This document shows positions 35,220 through 44,903 of a DNA stretch of 64,000 bases, piece by piece. The position numbers and the translations under genes were made by a program. The notes under the pieces were generated by a model that worked only from the letters and a program-made list of their open reading frames with translations, ran no database searches and was not told where the DNA came from. This stretch comes from Oxobacter pfennigii (lineage in GTDB: Bacteria > Bacillota > Clostridia > Clostridiales > Oxobacteraceae): positions 186,001 through 250,000 of the forward strand of contig NZ_LKET01000029.1 of NCBI RefSeq assembly GCF_001317355.1, written 5' to 3'. Within the stretch, counting starts at the first letter, position 1. The number at the start of each line of letters is the position of its first letter.

Positions 35220-37142
35220 TTAAACACTTCCTTCAACAAGGCTTTCGGCAGTAGATGCCACTTCCTGGCCTTTTGCAGTGACCTCTTCTATGGTCGATAC
35301 TATGTTTTCAATTGAATTGCTGACATTGTTCATCTTGTCCTCAACATTAATTGATATAGACAATATCTGTTCCATAAATTTTTGCATTTCTGTTTCATCA
35401 CTTCTTGTGGAGCCTGCCACTTCTTTTGAACGTTCAGCCAGCTTCCTGACTTCCTCTGCTACAACAGCAAACCCTTTTCCTTTGTCACCAGCCCGGGCGG
35501 CTTCGATTGTTGCGTTTAAGGATAATATATTTGTCTGATTCGATATGTCGACAATCTGAGATGAAGCATGAATAAACCTGTCCAATTTATTTTTCATTTC
35601 GTTAACGTTGACTTTAAGGTGATTCGTAGTATTCAACACATTTGATACTTCAGATGATATATTCCCTATTTCTGCAGTGTTTATCTCATTTGCCATTGCA
35701 ACTTCGTTGATTGCCCGGGTAATTTCACCCACCCGACGTTTCAGATATTCTGCTTTTTCTATTCTTTCAGCATTAACCCTGTTTAACTCATCCAGAGCAT
35801 TTATCTGTTTGCCCATAGCCTTTAATCTGCCTTCTTCAATCTCTATTTCCCGCCTGTTATAATCGATACAATTGGATAGTATATTTAAACCATTATAAAT
35901 GGCCTGTGCCATTTCCTCGCAGGTATGGTATCCGCAGGCAGAGCAATTAACCTTTTTGGATTCATCCGTTTGTTTATGTAATTTAATAAATACATCATCG
36001 AGTTCTTTAGAAGTAGGTTTTTTAATGTCTGCCATAGTTATGGTCTTATGATATTTTCGATAATAATCCTTAATATTGAGAGTTTTGTCAAACATCTCAT
36101 ACAGCCAGTCTATTTTCTTCCTGATAAGTTTCTTGCTTTTTTCTTTTATTTTAGCCTGCTTTAAGGAATTGAATCTATTATCAACATCGTCGACCGAGAT
36201 ATTTTTGTTTGTACCGGTTCCCAGATTGCAGCCATGAGAGCAGTTTAATATATCTACAAGCAAAGGTACTGCTTTTTTGTCTTTTATCCGCAAATAATAA
36301 TCCTTAAGATAGCTATAAGTGCTGTGTTCTCCTTCTATTTGGCGTACCCAGGCATTTTTAACCTTGGATTCTACATTTTCTCTCAAACCTCCCGGACGGC
36401 TGAACAAAAATCCAAGACCGCATCCTATATCTTCAAAATCATGTTCCTTATAATTGTTCAGATTGATTTTTTTCGAAGTCAGATAATCAGTCAGTTTTTT
36501 ATATGTAACATTGTAGTTTATCATTCCATTTGTATTTATATCGGAGATTTCATCAAGTTTTCCTATACAGGGTGATAAGAAGGCTATCTCATCCTGTATT
36601 TTGACATGCTTTTTTAGATAAATTGCGGTACACATCATAGGGCTGTGGATAGGAGCAAGGTAATCAACCAATTCAGGCTGATATTTTTCTATAAAATTGA
36701 CAATCACAGGACATGGCTGTGCAATAACTGTGGTCAGCTTATTTTCTTTTATAGCTTTCAAATAAGCCCAGGTGCATAAATCAGCGCCGAAAGATACATC
36801 ATATATTACGTTTACACCAAGGGATTTCAAATAACCAAAGAGGTTTTTATAATTACTGAAGTTTGTTCTGATGGCAGGCGCCGCTATTATTGAAATTTTT
36901 TTACCTGCAGCAAGGTCTTTAAAGAATTTTTCTGTACTGTCATTAAAGTCTCTGGCACCGTGGTCGCATACCTCAATGCATTTACCGCAGCGTATACATT
37001 TATCTTCGTTTACTTTTACTTTATTGTGCCCGTTGTCTTCATATGCAGTATTTGCACCTAACACAGGGCAGTTACGTATACATTTATTACAGCCCACACA
37101 TTTATCTTCTTTTAAAAAGATAATGTTACTATTACTGCTCAT
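35220..37142 (-). CDS. Soluble chemoreceptor with ferredoxin and [FeFe]-hydrogenase-like sensor
   Basis: A 640-residue protein with five parts. Residues 15-25 and 49-59 hold two 4Fe-4S ferredoxin motifs (CxxCxxCxxxC). Residues about 80-310 are the [FeFe]-hydrogenase H-cluster domain, with all four cluster cysteines in [10 protein letters not shown] (C144), [12 protein letters not shown] (C192) and [12 protein letters not shown] (C301, C305). Residues 400-425 are another 4Fe-4S motif (CSACGYHTC and C425). After a coiled coil come the chemotaxis signalling helices with hairpin tip [29 protein letters not shown] near 543-570. No transmembrane segment or HAMP is seen, so it is cytoplasmic. The proton-relay cysteine before C144 is replaced by proline, so it is more likely a redox/H2/CO sensor than a catalyst. 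Confidence 0.88.
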   Translation of the reverse strand: MSSNSNIIFLKEDKCVGCNKCIRNCPVLGANTAYEDNGHNKVKVNEDKCIRCGKCIEVCDHGARDFNDSTEKFFKDLAAGKKISIIAAPAIRTNFSNYKNLFGYLKSLGVNVIYDVSFGADLCTWAYLKAIKENKLTTVIAQPCPVIVNFIEKYQPELVDYLAPIHSPMMCTAIYLKKHVKIQDEIAFLSPCIGKLDEISDINTNGMINYNVTYKKLTDYLTSKKINLNNYKEHDFEDIGCGLGFLFSRPGGLRENVESKVKNAWVRQIEGEHSTYSYLKDYYLRIKDKKAVPLLVDILNCSHGCNLGTGTNKNISVDDVDNRFNSLKQAKIKEKSKKLIRKKIDWLYEMFDKTLNIKDYYRKYHKTITMADIKKPTSKELDDVFIKLHKQTDESKKVNCSACGYHTCEEMAQAIYNGLNILSNCIDYNRREIEIEEGRLKAMGKQINALDELNRVNAERIEKAEYLKRRVGEITRAINEVAMANEINTAEIGNISSEVSNVLNTTNHLKVNVNEMKNKLDRFIHASSQIVDISNQTNILSLNATIEAARAGDKGKGFAVVAEEVRKLAERSKEVAGSTRSDETEMQKFMEQILSISINVEDKMNNVSNSIENIVSTIEEVTAKGQEVASTAESLVEGSV

Positions 37143-37335
37143 TTTGAATCCATCCTTTCAAAATAATATATACTATTTCTGTCCCGTATCAATAACGCTA
37201 TATATTATAATAATACAAAATTGTTATTTTTTCTACATATTGTATTAAATGTGTAAAATATTATTATATACGGATTGGACACAAATGGATGTCTTGGATG
37301 GACAAAAGTTTTGCAGCCCTTTTAAGCCGGGGAAT

Positions 37336-38469
37336 TTATTTTTTAACGCCGCCGATTAGAGTAGTTTTTATATTTATGTCATCATCAAAAATAATCAAAT
37401 CCGCATCATAGCCTTCCTTTAAAAATCCCTTTTTATCGCTCAGCCTGCATATTTTAGCCGGCAGGCCTGAAGCCATATATACCGCCTTTGTTATATCAAG
37501 ATGGGTATTTTTCACTATGTTTCTGACAGCCTTATCAAGGGTAAGTGTGCTTCCTGCAAGGGTATCGTCTTTTAACCTGGAAACACTTTCTTTTACCATA
37601 ATTTCCTGGCCTCCTAAAAAATATGTGCCGTCTTCCATGCAGCAAGCCATTGTTGAATCACTTACCAAGGCACAATTTTTATATCCCTTTATCTTTAAGG
37701 CAGTTCTTAAGGCAGCGAAGTGGACGTGTACTCCATCAGCTATGAGTTCGGTTGTTATTCCGCTGTCCATTATGGCGCCTATAATACCTGGTTCTCTATG
37801 ATTGTATGGCCTCATAGCGTTATATAGATGGGTGGAGTGATTGGCTCCTTTTTGTATTGCATTTATGGTCTCATCAAAGCTTGCATCACTGTGACCGATA
37901 GAAACTGTTATTCCATGGCCGTTAAGAAATTTTATCAAATCAATTGCCCCGTTGAGTTCAGGAGCAAGGGTTACTCTTTTTATAATGGGAAGACCATCTC
38001 CTGCTATATTTAAGAAAAGATCCATATCGGGTTCATGTAAGAAGCTCTCATCCAATGCTCCCTTCATTTTTTTATTAATAAAGGGCCCCTCCAGATGCAC
38101 TCCTATTATATTTGCCCCTTCAGTACCCTGAATCATTGAAAGACTTACAGCTTTTATCGCCTTTTTTATAGTTTCCCTATCCATGGGAAGGACGGTGGGC
38201 ATAAAGGAAGTGACGCCGAATGATGTCAGTATTTCTGACATGGAGTTTAGGGCCTCATAGGATGAGTCCATGGTATCATAGCCTCCTATACCATGGATGT
38301 GCATATCTATAAAGCCGGGAGAGATATAATTTCCCTCAGCATCAATAACTTCAATGCCCTTAGGTACTGTTTCGTTTATGCTTAATATTTTACTCTTATC
38401 AACAATAAGAGCCTTATCTTCGATTATACTTTCTTCGTATATTATTTTTCCATTGACTACCGCCAGCAT
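37336..38469 (-). CDS. nagA: N-acetylglucosamine-6-phosphate deacetylase NagA
   Basis: The 377-residue amidohydrolase removes acetate from GlcNAc-6-phosphate in cytoplasmic amino-sugar recycling. Visible motifs are SPGFIDMHIHGIGGYDTMDS (metal-binding HxH), IGVHLEGPFINKKMKG (metal-binding glutamate), ITVSIGHSDASF, GANHSTHLYNAM, LIADGVHVHFAAL and the catalytic-aspartate strand NCALVSDSTMACC. Normal length. nagB and a phosphotransferase gene are not next to it. It is preceded by 177 bases that may hold its promoter and is followed by about 190 bases of AT-rich spacer before the chemoreceptor's 5' end; I see no other feature there. Confidence 0.95.
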   Translation of the reverse strand: MLAVVNGKIIYEESIIEDKALIVDKSKILSINETVPKGIEVIDAEGNYISPGFIDMHIHGIGGYDTMDSSYEALNSMSEILTSFGVTSFMPTVLPMDRETIKKAIKAVSLSMIQGTEGANIIGVHLEGPFINKKMKGALDESFLHEPDMDLFLNIAGDGLPIIKRVTLAPELNGAIDLIKFLNGHGITVSIGHSDASFDETINAIQKGANHSTHLYNAMRPYNHREPGIIGAIMDSGITTELIADGVHVHFAALRTALKIKGYKNCALVSDSTMACCMEDGTYFLGGQEIMVKESVSRLKDDTLAGSTLTLDKAVRNIVKNTHLDITKAVYMASGLPAKICRLSDKKGFLKEGYDADLIIFDDDINIKTTLIGGVKK

Positions 38470-38646
38470 AATAAAACACCTTCTTTATATCATTACTCTC
38501 ATTATAATATTTTGATAGGGACTATGCCTATATAAATCAGACTCAATTTCTCTCGGACTTCGATTTCTCAAAATTCTTGGATTATATTTAGTAGGTGACA
38601 GTCATCAGTATTTCATTATCCGGATGATCAACAGGAGGGTTTGTAA

Positions 38647-38817
38647 ATGTATAAAAGCCTACAGGAAATAGTAAAAAGGTGCAGGACAAGGGATGATAAG
38701 GCAATGGAAGAGCTGATTTTAAGGGTAAAGCCATTAATACTTAAAACAGCAGGCAAAAACGCCAGAAATTGATATGAAAGGGAAGACCTGATTCAGAGTC
38801 CAAAGCTCAATCTTTAA
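38647..38817 (+). pseudogene. Broken small helix-turn-helix/sigma-like gene
   Basis: ATG 38647 follows AGGAGGG and opens a frame of 41 codons (YKSLQEIVKRCRTRDDKAME, ELILRVKPLILKTAG) that ends at TGA 38770. The same frame then continues 14 more codons (YEREDLIQSPKLNL) to TAA 38815. Small proteins of this kind, with a sigma-region-2-like MEELI..K..PLI helix and a later xEDLIQ segment, precede DUF1659 genes in other Firmicutes and are longer. The TGA and short tail suggest a decayed copy. A short functional 41-residue product cannot be excluded. Confidence 0.55.
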
Positions 38818-38833
38818 AAAGGAGGTGAATTAA

Positions 38834-39061
38834 ATGGCTATAACATCAAACAAGATATCCAGCATGCTTCAGCTTAAGGTAAAGACAGGAACCGACCATG
38901 AAGGGAACGACATAACGGCTCTCCAGTCTTACAGAAAAGTTAAAATAGATGCAGCCGAACAAGATGTATATGACGTGGCACAAGTTCTCGGCTCATATCA
39001 GACTACCCCGTTGGTTGGAGTTCTTAAGACAGACAGTTTTGAGCTGATAAACGAAGCTTAA
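38834..39061 (+). CDS. DUF1659 family protein
   Basis: A 75-residue protein matching the DUF1659 pattern: a basic start, SSMLQLKVKTGTDHEGNDIT, SYRKVKIDAAEQDVYDVAQV and a short hydrophobic C terminus. The family is of unknown function and nearly always sits with DUF2922 and YvrJ genes in Firmicutes, as here. AAGGAGGTGA precedes the ATG. Confidence 0.85.
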   Translation: MAITSNKISSMLQLKVKTGTDHEGNDITALQSYRKVKIDAAEQDVYDVAQVLGSYQTTPLVGVLKTDSFELINEA

Positions 39062-39098
39062 GCCTGAACATTATAAATTATAAAAAGGAGGTGAGAGA

Positions 39099-39320
39099 AT
39101 GACAGAAAAAACCATAGTTTTTATATTCATGAATCAGTCGGGAAACAATGTCAGGCTGACCATTGAAAACGCACGGGAGGATGTAACCGACGCCGAAGTA
39201 AGGACAGGCATGGAAACTATAATAGCCAGAAATATCTTTGAATCCAGCGGAGGCAATCTCATGAGCATTGCCGGAGCCGAGAGAATAACAAGGACAGTTG
39301 AGGAATTCGCAGTCAAATAG
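39099..39320 (+). CDS. DUF2922 family protein
   Basis: A 73-residue beta-rich protein: TIVFIFMNQSGNNVRLTIEN, AREDVTDAEVRTGMETIIAR and then IFESSGGNLMSIAGAERITR, the DUF2922 signature. Function unknown. It follows DUF1659 by 37 bases, with AAGGAGGTGAGAG before the ATG. Confidence 0.88.
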   Translation: MTEKTIVFIFMNQSGNNVRLTIENAREDVTDAEVRTGMETIIARNIFESSGGNLMSIAGAERITRTVEEFAVK

Positions 39321-39371
39321 TCATAGGGATGGCTCAAGCCATCCCTTATATGCAAGAAAGGAGGTTTTGGC

Positions 39372-39530
39372 GTGCCGGAAATGGTATCTTTGATTTCCAA
39401 TCTGGGTTTTCCCATAGCAATATCTGTCTTCCTTTTGATCAGAATCGAAGGAAAGATAGAAAAGCTCACATTGAGTATCAACGACCTGTCATCAGTCATC
39501 TCAGCTATGAATGCCGCAACAAAAATGTGA
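39372..39530 (+). CDS. YvrJ family small membrane protein
   Basis: A 52-residue protein starting at GTG 39372, with GAAAGGAGG ten bases upstream. It has an N-terminal hydrophobic helix (VSLISNLGFPIAISVFLLIR) and an amphipathic tail (EGKIEKLTLSINDLSSVISA), the YvrJ layout. It completes the DUF1659-DUF2922-YvrJ cassette. The stop codon lies within the 5' arm of the following terminator. Confidence 0.82.
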   Translation: MPEMVSLISNLGFPIAISVFLLIRIEGKIEKLTLSINDLSSVISAMNAATKM

Positions 39531-39559
39531 GAATCACCTTCTGGGATTCTCACATTTTT
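39521..39559. terminator. Bidirectional terminator after yvrJ-like gene
   Basis: AAAAATGTGAGAATC (39521-39535) and GATTCTCACATTTTT (39545-39559) form a perfect 15-bp stem with A-rich and T-rich ends. It serves the yvrJ-like gene and, on the minus strand, the histidine kinase gene that ends at 39588. Confidence 0.88.
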
Positions 39560-39587
39560 GTTGAGCCGGACTTAAATCTCCGTGTAA

Positions 39588-40895
39588 TTAAAGAATAACC
39601 TTTATTAATGTAAATTCGTCTTTTCTGCCTTGTACATCTATGGTTCCGCCATGGATATCAACTATACGCTTTACTATGGAAAGTCCAAGTCCATTACCCT
39701 CAGTATTTCTTGATTTATCTCCTGTATAAAATTTTTCAGACATTCTTTTTTGTTGTTCCTCCGACATTCCTTTACCATAATCCATAATGGAGAATATAGT
39801 TTGGCCGTCTTGCCTTTTCAGCCTGATTTCAATTGCTTCATTCCGATTTGAAAACTTTATTGCATTATCCAAAAGATTAAGCCAGACCTGAAACAGAAGC
39901 TGTTCATTGCCGGTATATTTTATCTCTTCTAATTCTATATTCAAATCCATGTTTTTACTGATCCATTTATTTTCACTTAAAAGAATTACCTGACGGATTT
40001 GTTCGTCCAATCTAAAGGTGTCTTTTACCTGAGTTATATTCTCATTTTCAATACGGTTCAGCAAGAGTATATTGCCTGAAAGTACGGAGAGGCGCTTTGT
40101 TTCTCTTGTTATGATCTCAATATATTCATCGCGCTCTGAATCATTTTTGCAATTCTTTAGGAGCTTTGTGTATCCCTCTATGGATGTAAGGGGGGTTTTA
40201 AATTCATGGGATATATCCGAAATAAAGTTGTTGCGCAGCATTTCCGTGCTTGCCAGCTCCTTTGCCATTTTATTAAAATTATCCACCAATTGTCCTATTT
40301 CATCTTTGCGTTTTTTCTCAATTTGAACAGAAAAATCTCCACCGGCAATCCTATCGGTAGCCCATGTAAGCTTTTTGATGGGGTCAACAATAAAATGGGC
40401 GGCAAACAGCATTACAATTGTACCAAAAAAGATAGAGAGCAAATTGTACATTAAAATAATGTTGCCAAAATCAGAGAAGGGATAGTTTTCATTTAAAGCT
40501 GCCGCTATATATATATATCCGAATTTGATGACACTTACAGGGCTTTTGAATTTATATCCGATTTTCCACTTTCCGCTGAAAGTAGTCGGATAATTATTAA
40601 TTTTACCAAGCTCTTCAGAGGATAATTGGTAGTTAAATGCCAGCTCATTGATATTTTCATAGGATTTCACGGTGATAATTTCCGATGCATAAAGGCCTTC
40701 AAGTTCTTTAACTGTTATTCCGCCTTTTTCTAAAACATTCCTGGAAACATTCAGTATTTCAGTAAATGCATTCGAAGTACCCTTTGTCAGGAGCGGATCT
40801 ATTGTATAACTTCCAAAAATCCGTGCAGCAAAGTTTCCAAGGAAGATGATAAAAAAATAAATCAGGACCAACCGAAGGTAAATGGATCTTTTCAA
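39588..40895 (-). CDS. Sensor histidine kinase
   Basis: A 435-residue membrane kinase: transmembrane helix at about 7-27, an extracellular domain, a second helix near 150-170 (NLLSIFFGTIVMLFAAHFIV), HAMP (DPIKKLTWATDRIAGGDFSV), the phosphoacceptor box NFISDISHEFKTPLTSIEGY near 215 and the ATPase domain with NLLDNAIKFSNRNE, FSIMDYGKGMSEEQ and EGNGLGLSIVKRIVDIHGGT. It starts with TTG overlapping the stop of the response regulator gene (TTGA), so the two are coupled. It is the last gene of the exporter operon and probably senses an extracellular stress or toxic compound. Confidence 0.93.
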   Translation of the reverse strand: MKRSIYLRLVLIYFFIIFLGNFAARIFGSYTIDPLLTKGTSNAFTEILNVSRNVLEKGGITVKELEGLYASEIITVKSYENINELAFNYQLSSEELGKINNYPTTFSGKWKIGYKFKSPVSVIKFGYIYIAAALNENYPFSDFGNIILMYNLLSIFFGTIVMLFAAHFIVDPIKKLTWATDRIAGGDFSVQIEKKRKDEIGQLVDNFNKMAKELASTEMLRNNFISDISHEFKTPLTSIEGYTKLLKNCKNDSERDEYIEIITRETKRLSVLSGNILLLNRIENENITQVKDTFRLDEQIRQVILLSENKWISKNMDLNIELEEIKYTGNEQLLFQVWLNLLDNAIKFSNRNEAIEIRLKRQDGQTIFSIMDYGKGMSEEQQKRMSEKFYTGDKSRNTEGNGLGLSIVKRIVDIHGGTIDVQGRKDEFTLIKVIL

Positions 40896-41566
40896 CAGTG
40901 TATAACCCCCTTGTATCCGAGTCCTCTGACAGTAATTATTTCAAATTCCGGAAGCTCACCGAATTTTTCCCTTAAGCGTTTAATATGCACATCCACCGTA
41001 CGTTCGTCTGCCTCACTGTCCATACCCCAGATTTCGTCCATAAGTTCCTGCCGGGTGAATATCTTTTTGGGGTAGGAAAGCAGCTTGTATAACAGGAAAA
41101 ACTCTTTTTTAGGCAGGATTATTAGTTCGGAGTGGGTTCTTACCTCCAGGCTTTCAAAATCAAGAGTTATCTGCCCTATTCTTATCTGCCGTTCACTGGA
41201 GATTTTACTCCTTCTAAGCAGCGCCTTTACACGCAAAATAAGCTCTTCCATGTCTACCGGCTTTGTCATATAATCGTCTGCTCCTGTTTCAAAGCCGGTC
41301 TTTTTATCCAGAAATGCATCTTTTGCCGTGACCATAAGTATAGGCATATCAAAATACGCATCACGCAGTTCTTTTGTCAGCTCATAACCGTCCATTTCAG
41401 GCATCATTATATCGGCAATAACAAGGTCTGCCTTGGTTATTTTTAATACTTCCAGTGCTTTTTCGCCATTGTCGGCGTGAAGCACATGGTATCCTTCCTG
41501 CCGTAAATATATTTCCATCAGTTTTCTTATTTCCTGGTTATCGTCAACCAGAAGAATATTTACCAT
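40892..41566 (-). CDS. OmpR-family response regulator
   Basis: This is a 224-residue regulator. The receiver domain has DD at 8-9 (ILLVDDNQEIRKLMEIYLRQ) and the phosphorylated aspartate in ADLVIADIMMPEMDGYELTK; the C-terminal winged helix includes LLYKLLSYPKKIFTRQELMD and ERTVDVHIKRLREKFG. The ATG at 41566 is chosen since AAAGGTGA is six to seven bases upstream; a GTG at 41584 precedes that site. It probably binds the ATGAACT direct repeats upstream of the adaptor gene. Confidence 0.93.
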   Translation of the reverse strand: MVNILLVDDNQEIRKLMEIYLRQEGYHVLHADNGEKALEVLKITKADLVIADIMMPEMDGYELTKELRDAYFDMPILMVTAKDAFLDKKTGFETGADDYMTKPVDMEELILRVKALLRRSKISSERQIRIGQITLDFESLEVRTHSELIILPKKEFFLLYKLLSYPKKIFTRQELMDEIWGMDSEADERTVDVHIKRLREKFGELPEFEIITVRGLGYKGVIHC

Positions 41567-41602
41567 GTGCTCATCACCTTTCACAATTTTTTCTAAAACC
41601 GG

Positions 41603-42883
41603 TTATTCGTATCTTAATGCGTCAATGGGGTCCAGCCGGGCAGCTCTGTTTGCCGGATAATAGCCAAAGAAAACCCCTATTGCCATTGAGAAGATAACCG
41701 TCATAATTATTGTGGGCAAGGAAAAGGATGGATCGGTACCAATGAGAGTACTTCCTATGGTGCCCATAATCAATCCCAAGATTAATCCTATGAGCCCTCC
41801 CACAAGTGAAATTATCATGGCTTCGGTTATAAACTGCATACGTATATGGAAGTTTTTTGCCCCCAGTGCCTTTCTGGTGCCAATCTCCCGGGTTCGTTCC
41901 GTTACGGATACCAGCATAATATTCATTACACCTATTCCGCCGACTAAGAGGGATATTGCAGCAATAACCGCAATGGCTGTGGACACCGTGGAAAGCATGG
42001 AGGAGGCCATCTCAATCTGGCTGGACATGCTTATTACGCTTGCTTCCCATTTCTGGTTTTTATCATAGTATTTCTCAAAAAACTTTTCCATATCATCTGT
42101 AAAGCTATCTGCATTAATATTGGATTTGCTCATGACGATTACTCTTGAATAATTTTTTATTGTTTTATCCTGTTTTGCCAGAGTGACAGGGATATATAAA
42201 TTGGTCTGCATATCCTTTTCGGATACCGACGATGCGCCTAAAAACATGGCAGAGTCCACATGCTTATATACACCTACAACCATATATGTCCTTATTCCGT
42301 CAGAGCCGTAGAATTTAATTTCGCTTCCTATGGGATCAATATTGCTTCCGAAGATATTTTTGACAAGCTTATCTGAAATCACGGCTACGCTTTTCCCGCC
42401 TGCCATATCCCGGTCATTTATAAACCTGCCGCTAATCAGCTCAATATCGTTGACTGCCATGTAGCCTGGATTGACTCCTGAGACAGCGACATTGGCATAA
42501 AGCCTGCCGTCCTTGACCTGTCCTGCTCCTACCGATTCGCTGAAGCTGATTGCAGCTGTCTGCTCCTTAAACCGTTCCTCAAAGGCATCAAGCATTTCCA
42601 TGGTTATTAAATCTTTATCCTCTGCAATAGCACCCGAACCCATTGCGGCAGGACCTCCGAACTGGTTCTCTTTTTCACGGACATTAACTAAAAAATTATT
42701 GGTACCCATACTCTGCATTTCTGAAGTAATATAAGAGGAAAGTGAATCCCCTACGGATATTATTGCAATTACCGATGCTATACCAATAATTATGCCAAGC
42801 ATGGTAAGAAGTGCACGCATTTTGTTCGCACGCAGGCTTTCTAAAGCCAGCATCATATTTTCTTTAAAAAACATCCTATTCAC
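41603..42883 (-). CDS. MacB/FtsX-type ABC transporter permease
   Basis: A 426-residue protein with an N-terminal membrane helix in RALLTMLGIIIGIASVIAII, a large extracellular MacB-PCD domain (about 45-290) and three C-terminal helices, with GGIGVMNIMLVSVTERTREI, GTRKALGAKNFHIRMQFITE at the FtsX signature. It works with the ATPase and the MacA-like adaptor to push a peptide, lipid or drug substrate outward by mechanotransmission. It follows the ATPase gene after 12 bases. Confidence 0.92.
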   Translation of the reverse strand: MNRMFFKENMMLALESLRANKMRALLTMLGIIIGIASVIAIISVGDSLSSYITSEMQSMGTNNFLVNVREKENQFGGPAAMGSGAIAEDKDLITMEMLDAFEERFKEQTAAISFSESVGAGQVKDGRLYANVAVSGVNPGYMAVNDIELISGRFINDRDMAGGKSVAVISDKLVKNIFGSNIDPIGSEIKFYGSDGIRTYMVVGVYKHVDSAMFLGASSVSEKDMQTNLYIPVTLAKQDKTIKNYSRVIVMSKSNINADSFTDDMEKFFEKYYDKNQKWEASVISMSSQIEMASSMLSTVSTAIAVIAAISLLVGGIGVMNIMLVSVTERTREIGTRKALGAKNFHIRMQFITEAMIISLVGGLIGLILGLIMGTIGSTLIGTDPSFSLPTIIMTVIFSMAIGVFFGYYPANRAARLDPIDALRYE

Positions 42884-42895
42884 CTCGGTTTTCGC

Positions 42896-43588
42896 TTAGG
42901 AAACGGGAGTATTCGGTACATCACTTAATATTTTACCATCCCGTATTGTAATAATTCTTTGAGCCATCTGAGCAACTTCCATGCTGTGAGTAATAAGCAA
43001 AATAGTTTTCTTTTTTTCTTTATGAACTTTTTTAAATATGTTCATAACCATATCGCCTGTTTTTGAGTCAAGGGCCCCGGTAGGCTCATCCGCAAGTATT
43101 ATGGAAGGATCGTTAACCAGTGACCGTGCAATAGCGACCCTCTGTTTTTGTCCTCCTGACAGCTCGTTCGGCAGGTGATGGATTCTGTCTCCCATTCCCA
43201 CAAGCTCAAGCAATTCTTTGGCACGGCGGCTTCGTTCCCTCCCGGATACCCCTGCATATAACATAGGCAATTCAACATTTTTCAAAGCATTCGAACGTCC
43301 CATAAGATTAAAGGATTGGAAAACAAACCCTATCTTCTTTCCCCGGATATCCGAAAGCTCATTTTGCGTCATATCATGGACAGGGACACCGTCGATGTAG
43401 TACTCCCCGGACGTTGGCCGGTCCAGCGCCCCGACTATATTCATAAAAGTTGATTTGCCGGATCCCGATGCTCCCACAAGGGCGACAAATTCACCATCTT
43501 CAATTTTTAAATTTATATTATCCAAGACACAAAGCTCATTGGGAGTGCCTATAAAATAAGATTTATTTAAATTTACTACTTCAATCAT
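42896..43588 (-). CDS. MacB/LolD-type ABC transporter ATPase
   Basis: The 230-residue ATPase has Walker [22 protein letters not shown]-loop [16 protein letters not shown], signature [20 protein letters not shown] and Walker [17 protein letters not shown] with H-loop [13 protein letters not shown]. Its length and the motif spacing are those of the MacB/LolD group. It is the second gene of the exporter operon. Confidence 0.95.
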   Translation of the reverse strand: MIEVVNLNKSYFIGTPNELCVLDNINLKIEDGEFVALVGASGSGKSTFMNIVGALDRPTSGEYYIDGVPVHDMTQNELSDIRGKKIGFVFQSFNLMGRSNALKNVELPMLYAGVSGRERSRRAKELLELVGMGDRIHHLPNELSGGQKQRVAIARSLVNDPSIILADEPTGALDSKTGDMVMNIFKKVHKEKKKTILLITHSMEVAQMAQRIITIRDGKILSDVPNTPVS

Positions 43589-43607
43589 TTTTTGTCCTCC
43601 TTAAAAG

Positions 43608-44846
43608 CTATTTGAGAATGTCTTTTGGATTAGCTTGGACGATCATACCGTCTTTTAAATCAGGTGAGCTGATTTCTATATACATATCCGTTTCCATGCC
43701 TGTTTCAACCTCAATCTTTCTTGAGGAAATTGAGGACTTGCCGTCCTTTTGCTCCGTTTCAAGTACATATATCCACTGGCTGCCGTCTGTTTCTTCAGAT
43801 ATGGCATCATAGGGTACAGAATAAACATCCTTCTTCTCGTTAAGTTTGATGGTCAACCGGACATTCATACCTATTTTAATGCTTGGATCTTTATCCTTCA
43901 ATTGAATTTCAGTGTCAAACTCCACATTGGATGAAGAAGCGGTATTCCCTACGGAATCCTTTAATGCTGTAGGTGCAATTTTTGAAACTGTACCCATAAA
44001 CTGCTTGTCTCCCGTACCGTCGGTTTTTATGACGACCTCTTGCCCAATCTCCACGAGGTTAATATCATATTCCCCTATCTCGGTTGAGACAATAAGGTTG
44101 TCCGTGTCTTCTATGACAAACAATAAACCTGCTGCCGAACCGTTTTCCTTTGCATTAACCATAGTAATAGTTCCATCTATAGGCGCAACTATTTTTGAAT
44201 CATTCAGTGCCTTTCTTTGTTTTTCAAGGGCTACTTTTTGAAGGTCAACATTATTTTTGGCTGTAGTCGTGTTCTCGTTTTTAATATTCTGCAAAGAAGC
44301 CTGTGCATTGTCGTAAAAGAGCTGTGCCTTTTTTAAGGCGGATTCCGCCTTTGAAAATTCATCCATGGAACTTGCGCCTGCTTCGTATAGCTCTTTTATT
44401 TGGTTAAAGCTTTTCTGAGAATTTTCTAATTCCAAGGACGCTGACTCCAAGTCATTCAATGCATTCTGCAATCTATACTCATTGGATAAGTCATTGTTTA
44501 TAAGCGATGCTTCTGCATTCTTGATATTTAATTCCGTCTGCTTTATATCAAGCTCAAGGGAAGATGTATCAAGCTGGGCAAGTACATCACCTGCTTTTAC
44601 CTTATCGCCAACCTCTACATTTACTTTCTTGATAGGATAGTTTGTTACTTTTGAATATACATTTTCATTATTGCTGCTTATAACCCTGCCAGATACAAGC
44701 ACGGAATCCAAAAGATCGGATTTTTTTAAAGTAAAGGTCTGTATATCTGTTTTACTTTGCGCTTTTGATACCGATAATCTCCAGCCTATAACTGCTGCTA
44801 TTGCTAAAACTAGTACTGCACTGAATATAAGAACCTTTTTTTTCAT
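43608..44846 (-). CDS. MacA/HlyD-type efflux adaptor protein
   Basis: A 412-residue protein with an N-terminal membrane anchor (about 4-22, VLIFSAVLVLAIAAVIGWRL), a biotinyl-lipoyl half motif KKVNVEVGDKVKAGDVLAQL, a long coiled-coil hairpin (about 95-195), the second half motif KIVAPIDGTITMVNAKENGS and a beta-barrel region with QEVVIKTDGTGDKQFMGTVS. In Gram-positive cells such adaptors sit outside the membrane and feed the MacB permease. It is the first gene of a five-gene minus-strand operon: adaptor, ATPase, permease, response regulator, kinase. Confidence 0.93.
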   Translation of the reverse strand: MKKKVLIFSAVLVLAIAAVIGWRLSVSKAQSKTDIQTFTLKKSDLLDSVLVSGRVISSNNENVYSKVTNYPIKKVNVEVGDKVKAGDVLAQLDTSSLELDIKQTELNIKNAEASLINNDLSNEYRLQNALNDLESASLELENSQKSFNQIKELYEAGASSMDEFSKAESALKKAQLFYDNAQASLQNIKNENTTTAKNNVDLQKVALEKQRKALNDSKIVAPIDGTITMVNAKENGSAAGLLFVIEDTDNLIVSTEIGEYDINLVEIGQEVVIKTDGTGDKQFMGTVSKIAPTALKDSVGNTASSSNVEFDTEIQLKDKDPSIKIGMNVRLTIKLNEKKDVYSVPYDAISEETDGSQWIYVLETEQKDGKSSISSRKIEVETGMETDMYIEISSPDLKDGMIVQANPKDILK

Positions 44847-44903
44847 ATTGGTTTAACCCCTTTTCTTTACTGATATTCGACATTTTTATCGTAAAGGAGC
44901 AAT

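Noticed and set aside
39329-39598. Plus-strand frame of 89 codons after the DUF2922 gene
   Set aside because: It overlaps the YvrJ gene in another frame and runs through a terminator; the 52-codon YvrJ frame has the ribosome binding site and family match.
41712-42068. Plus-strand frame of 118 codons inside the permease gene
   Set aside because: It is antisense to a clear MacB/FtsX-type permease with all family motifs.
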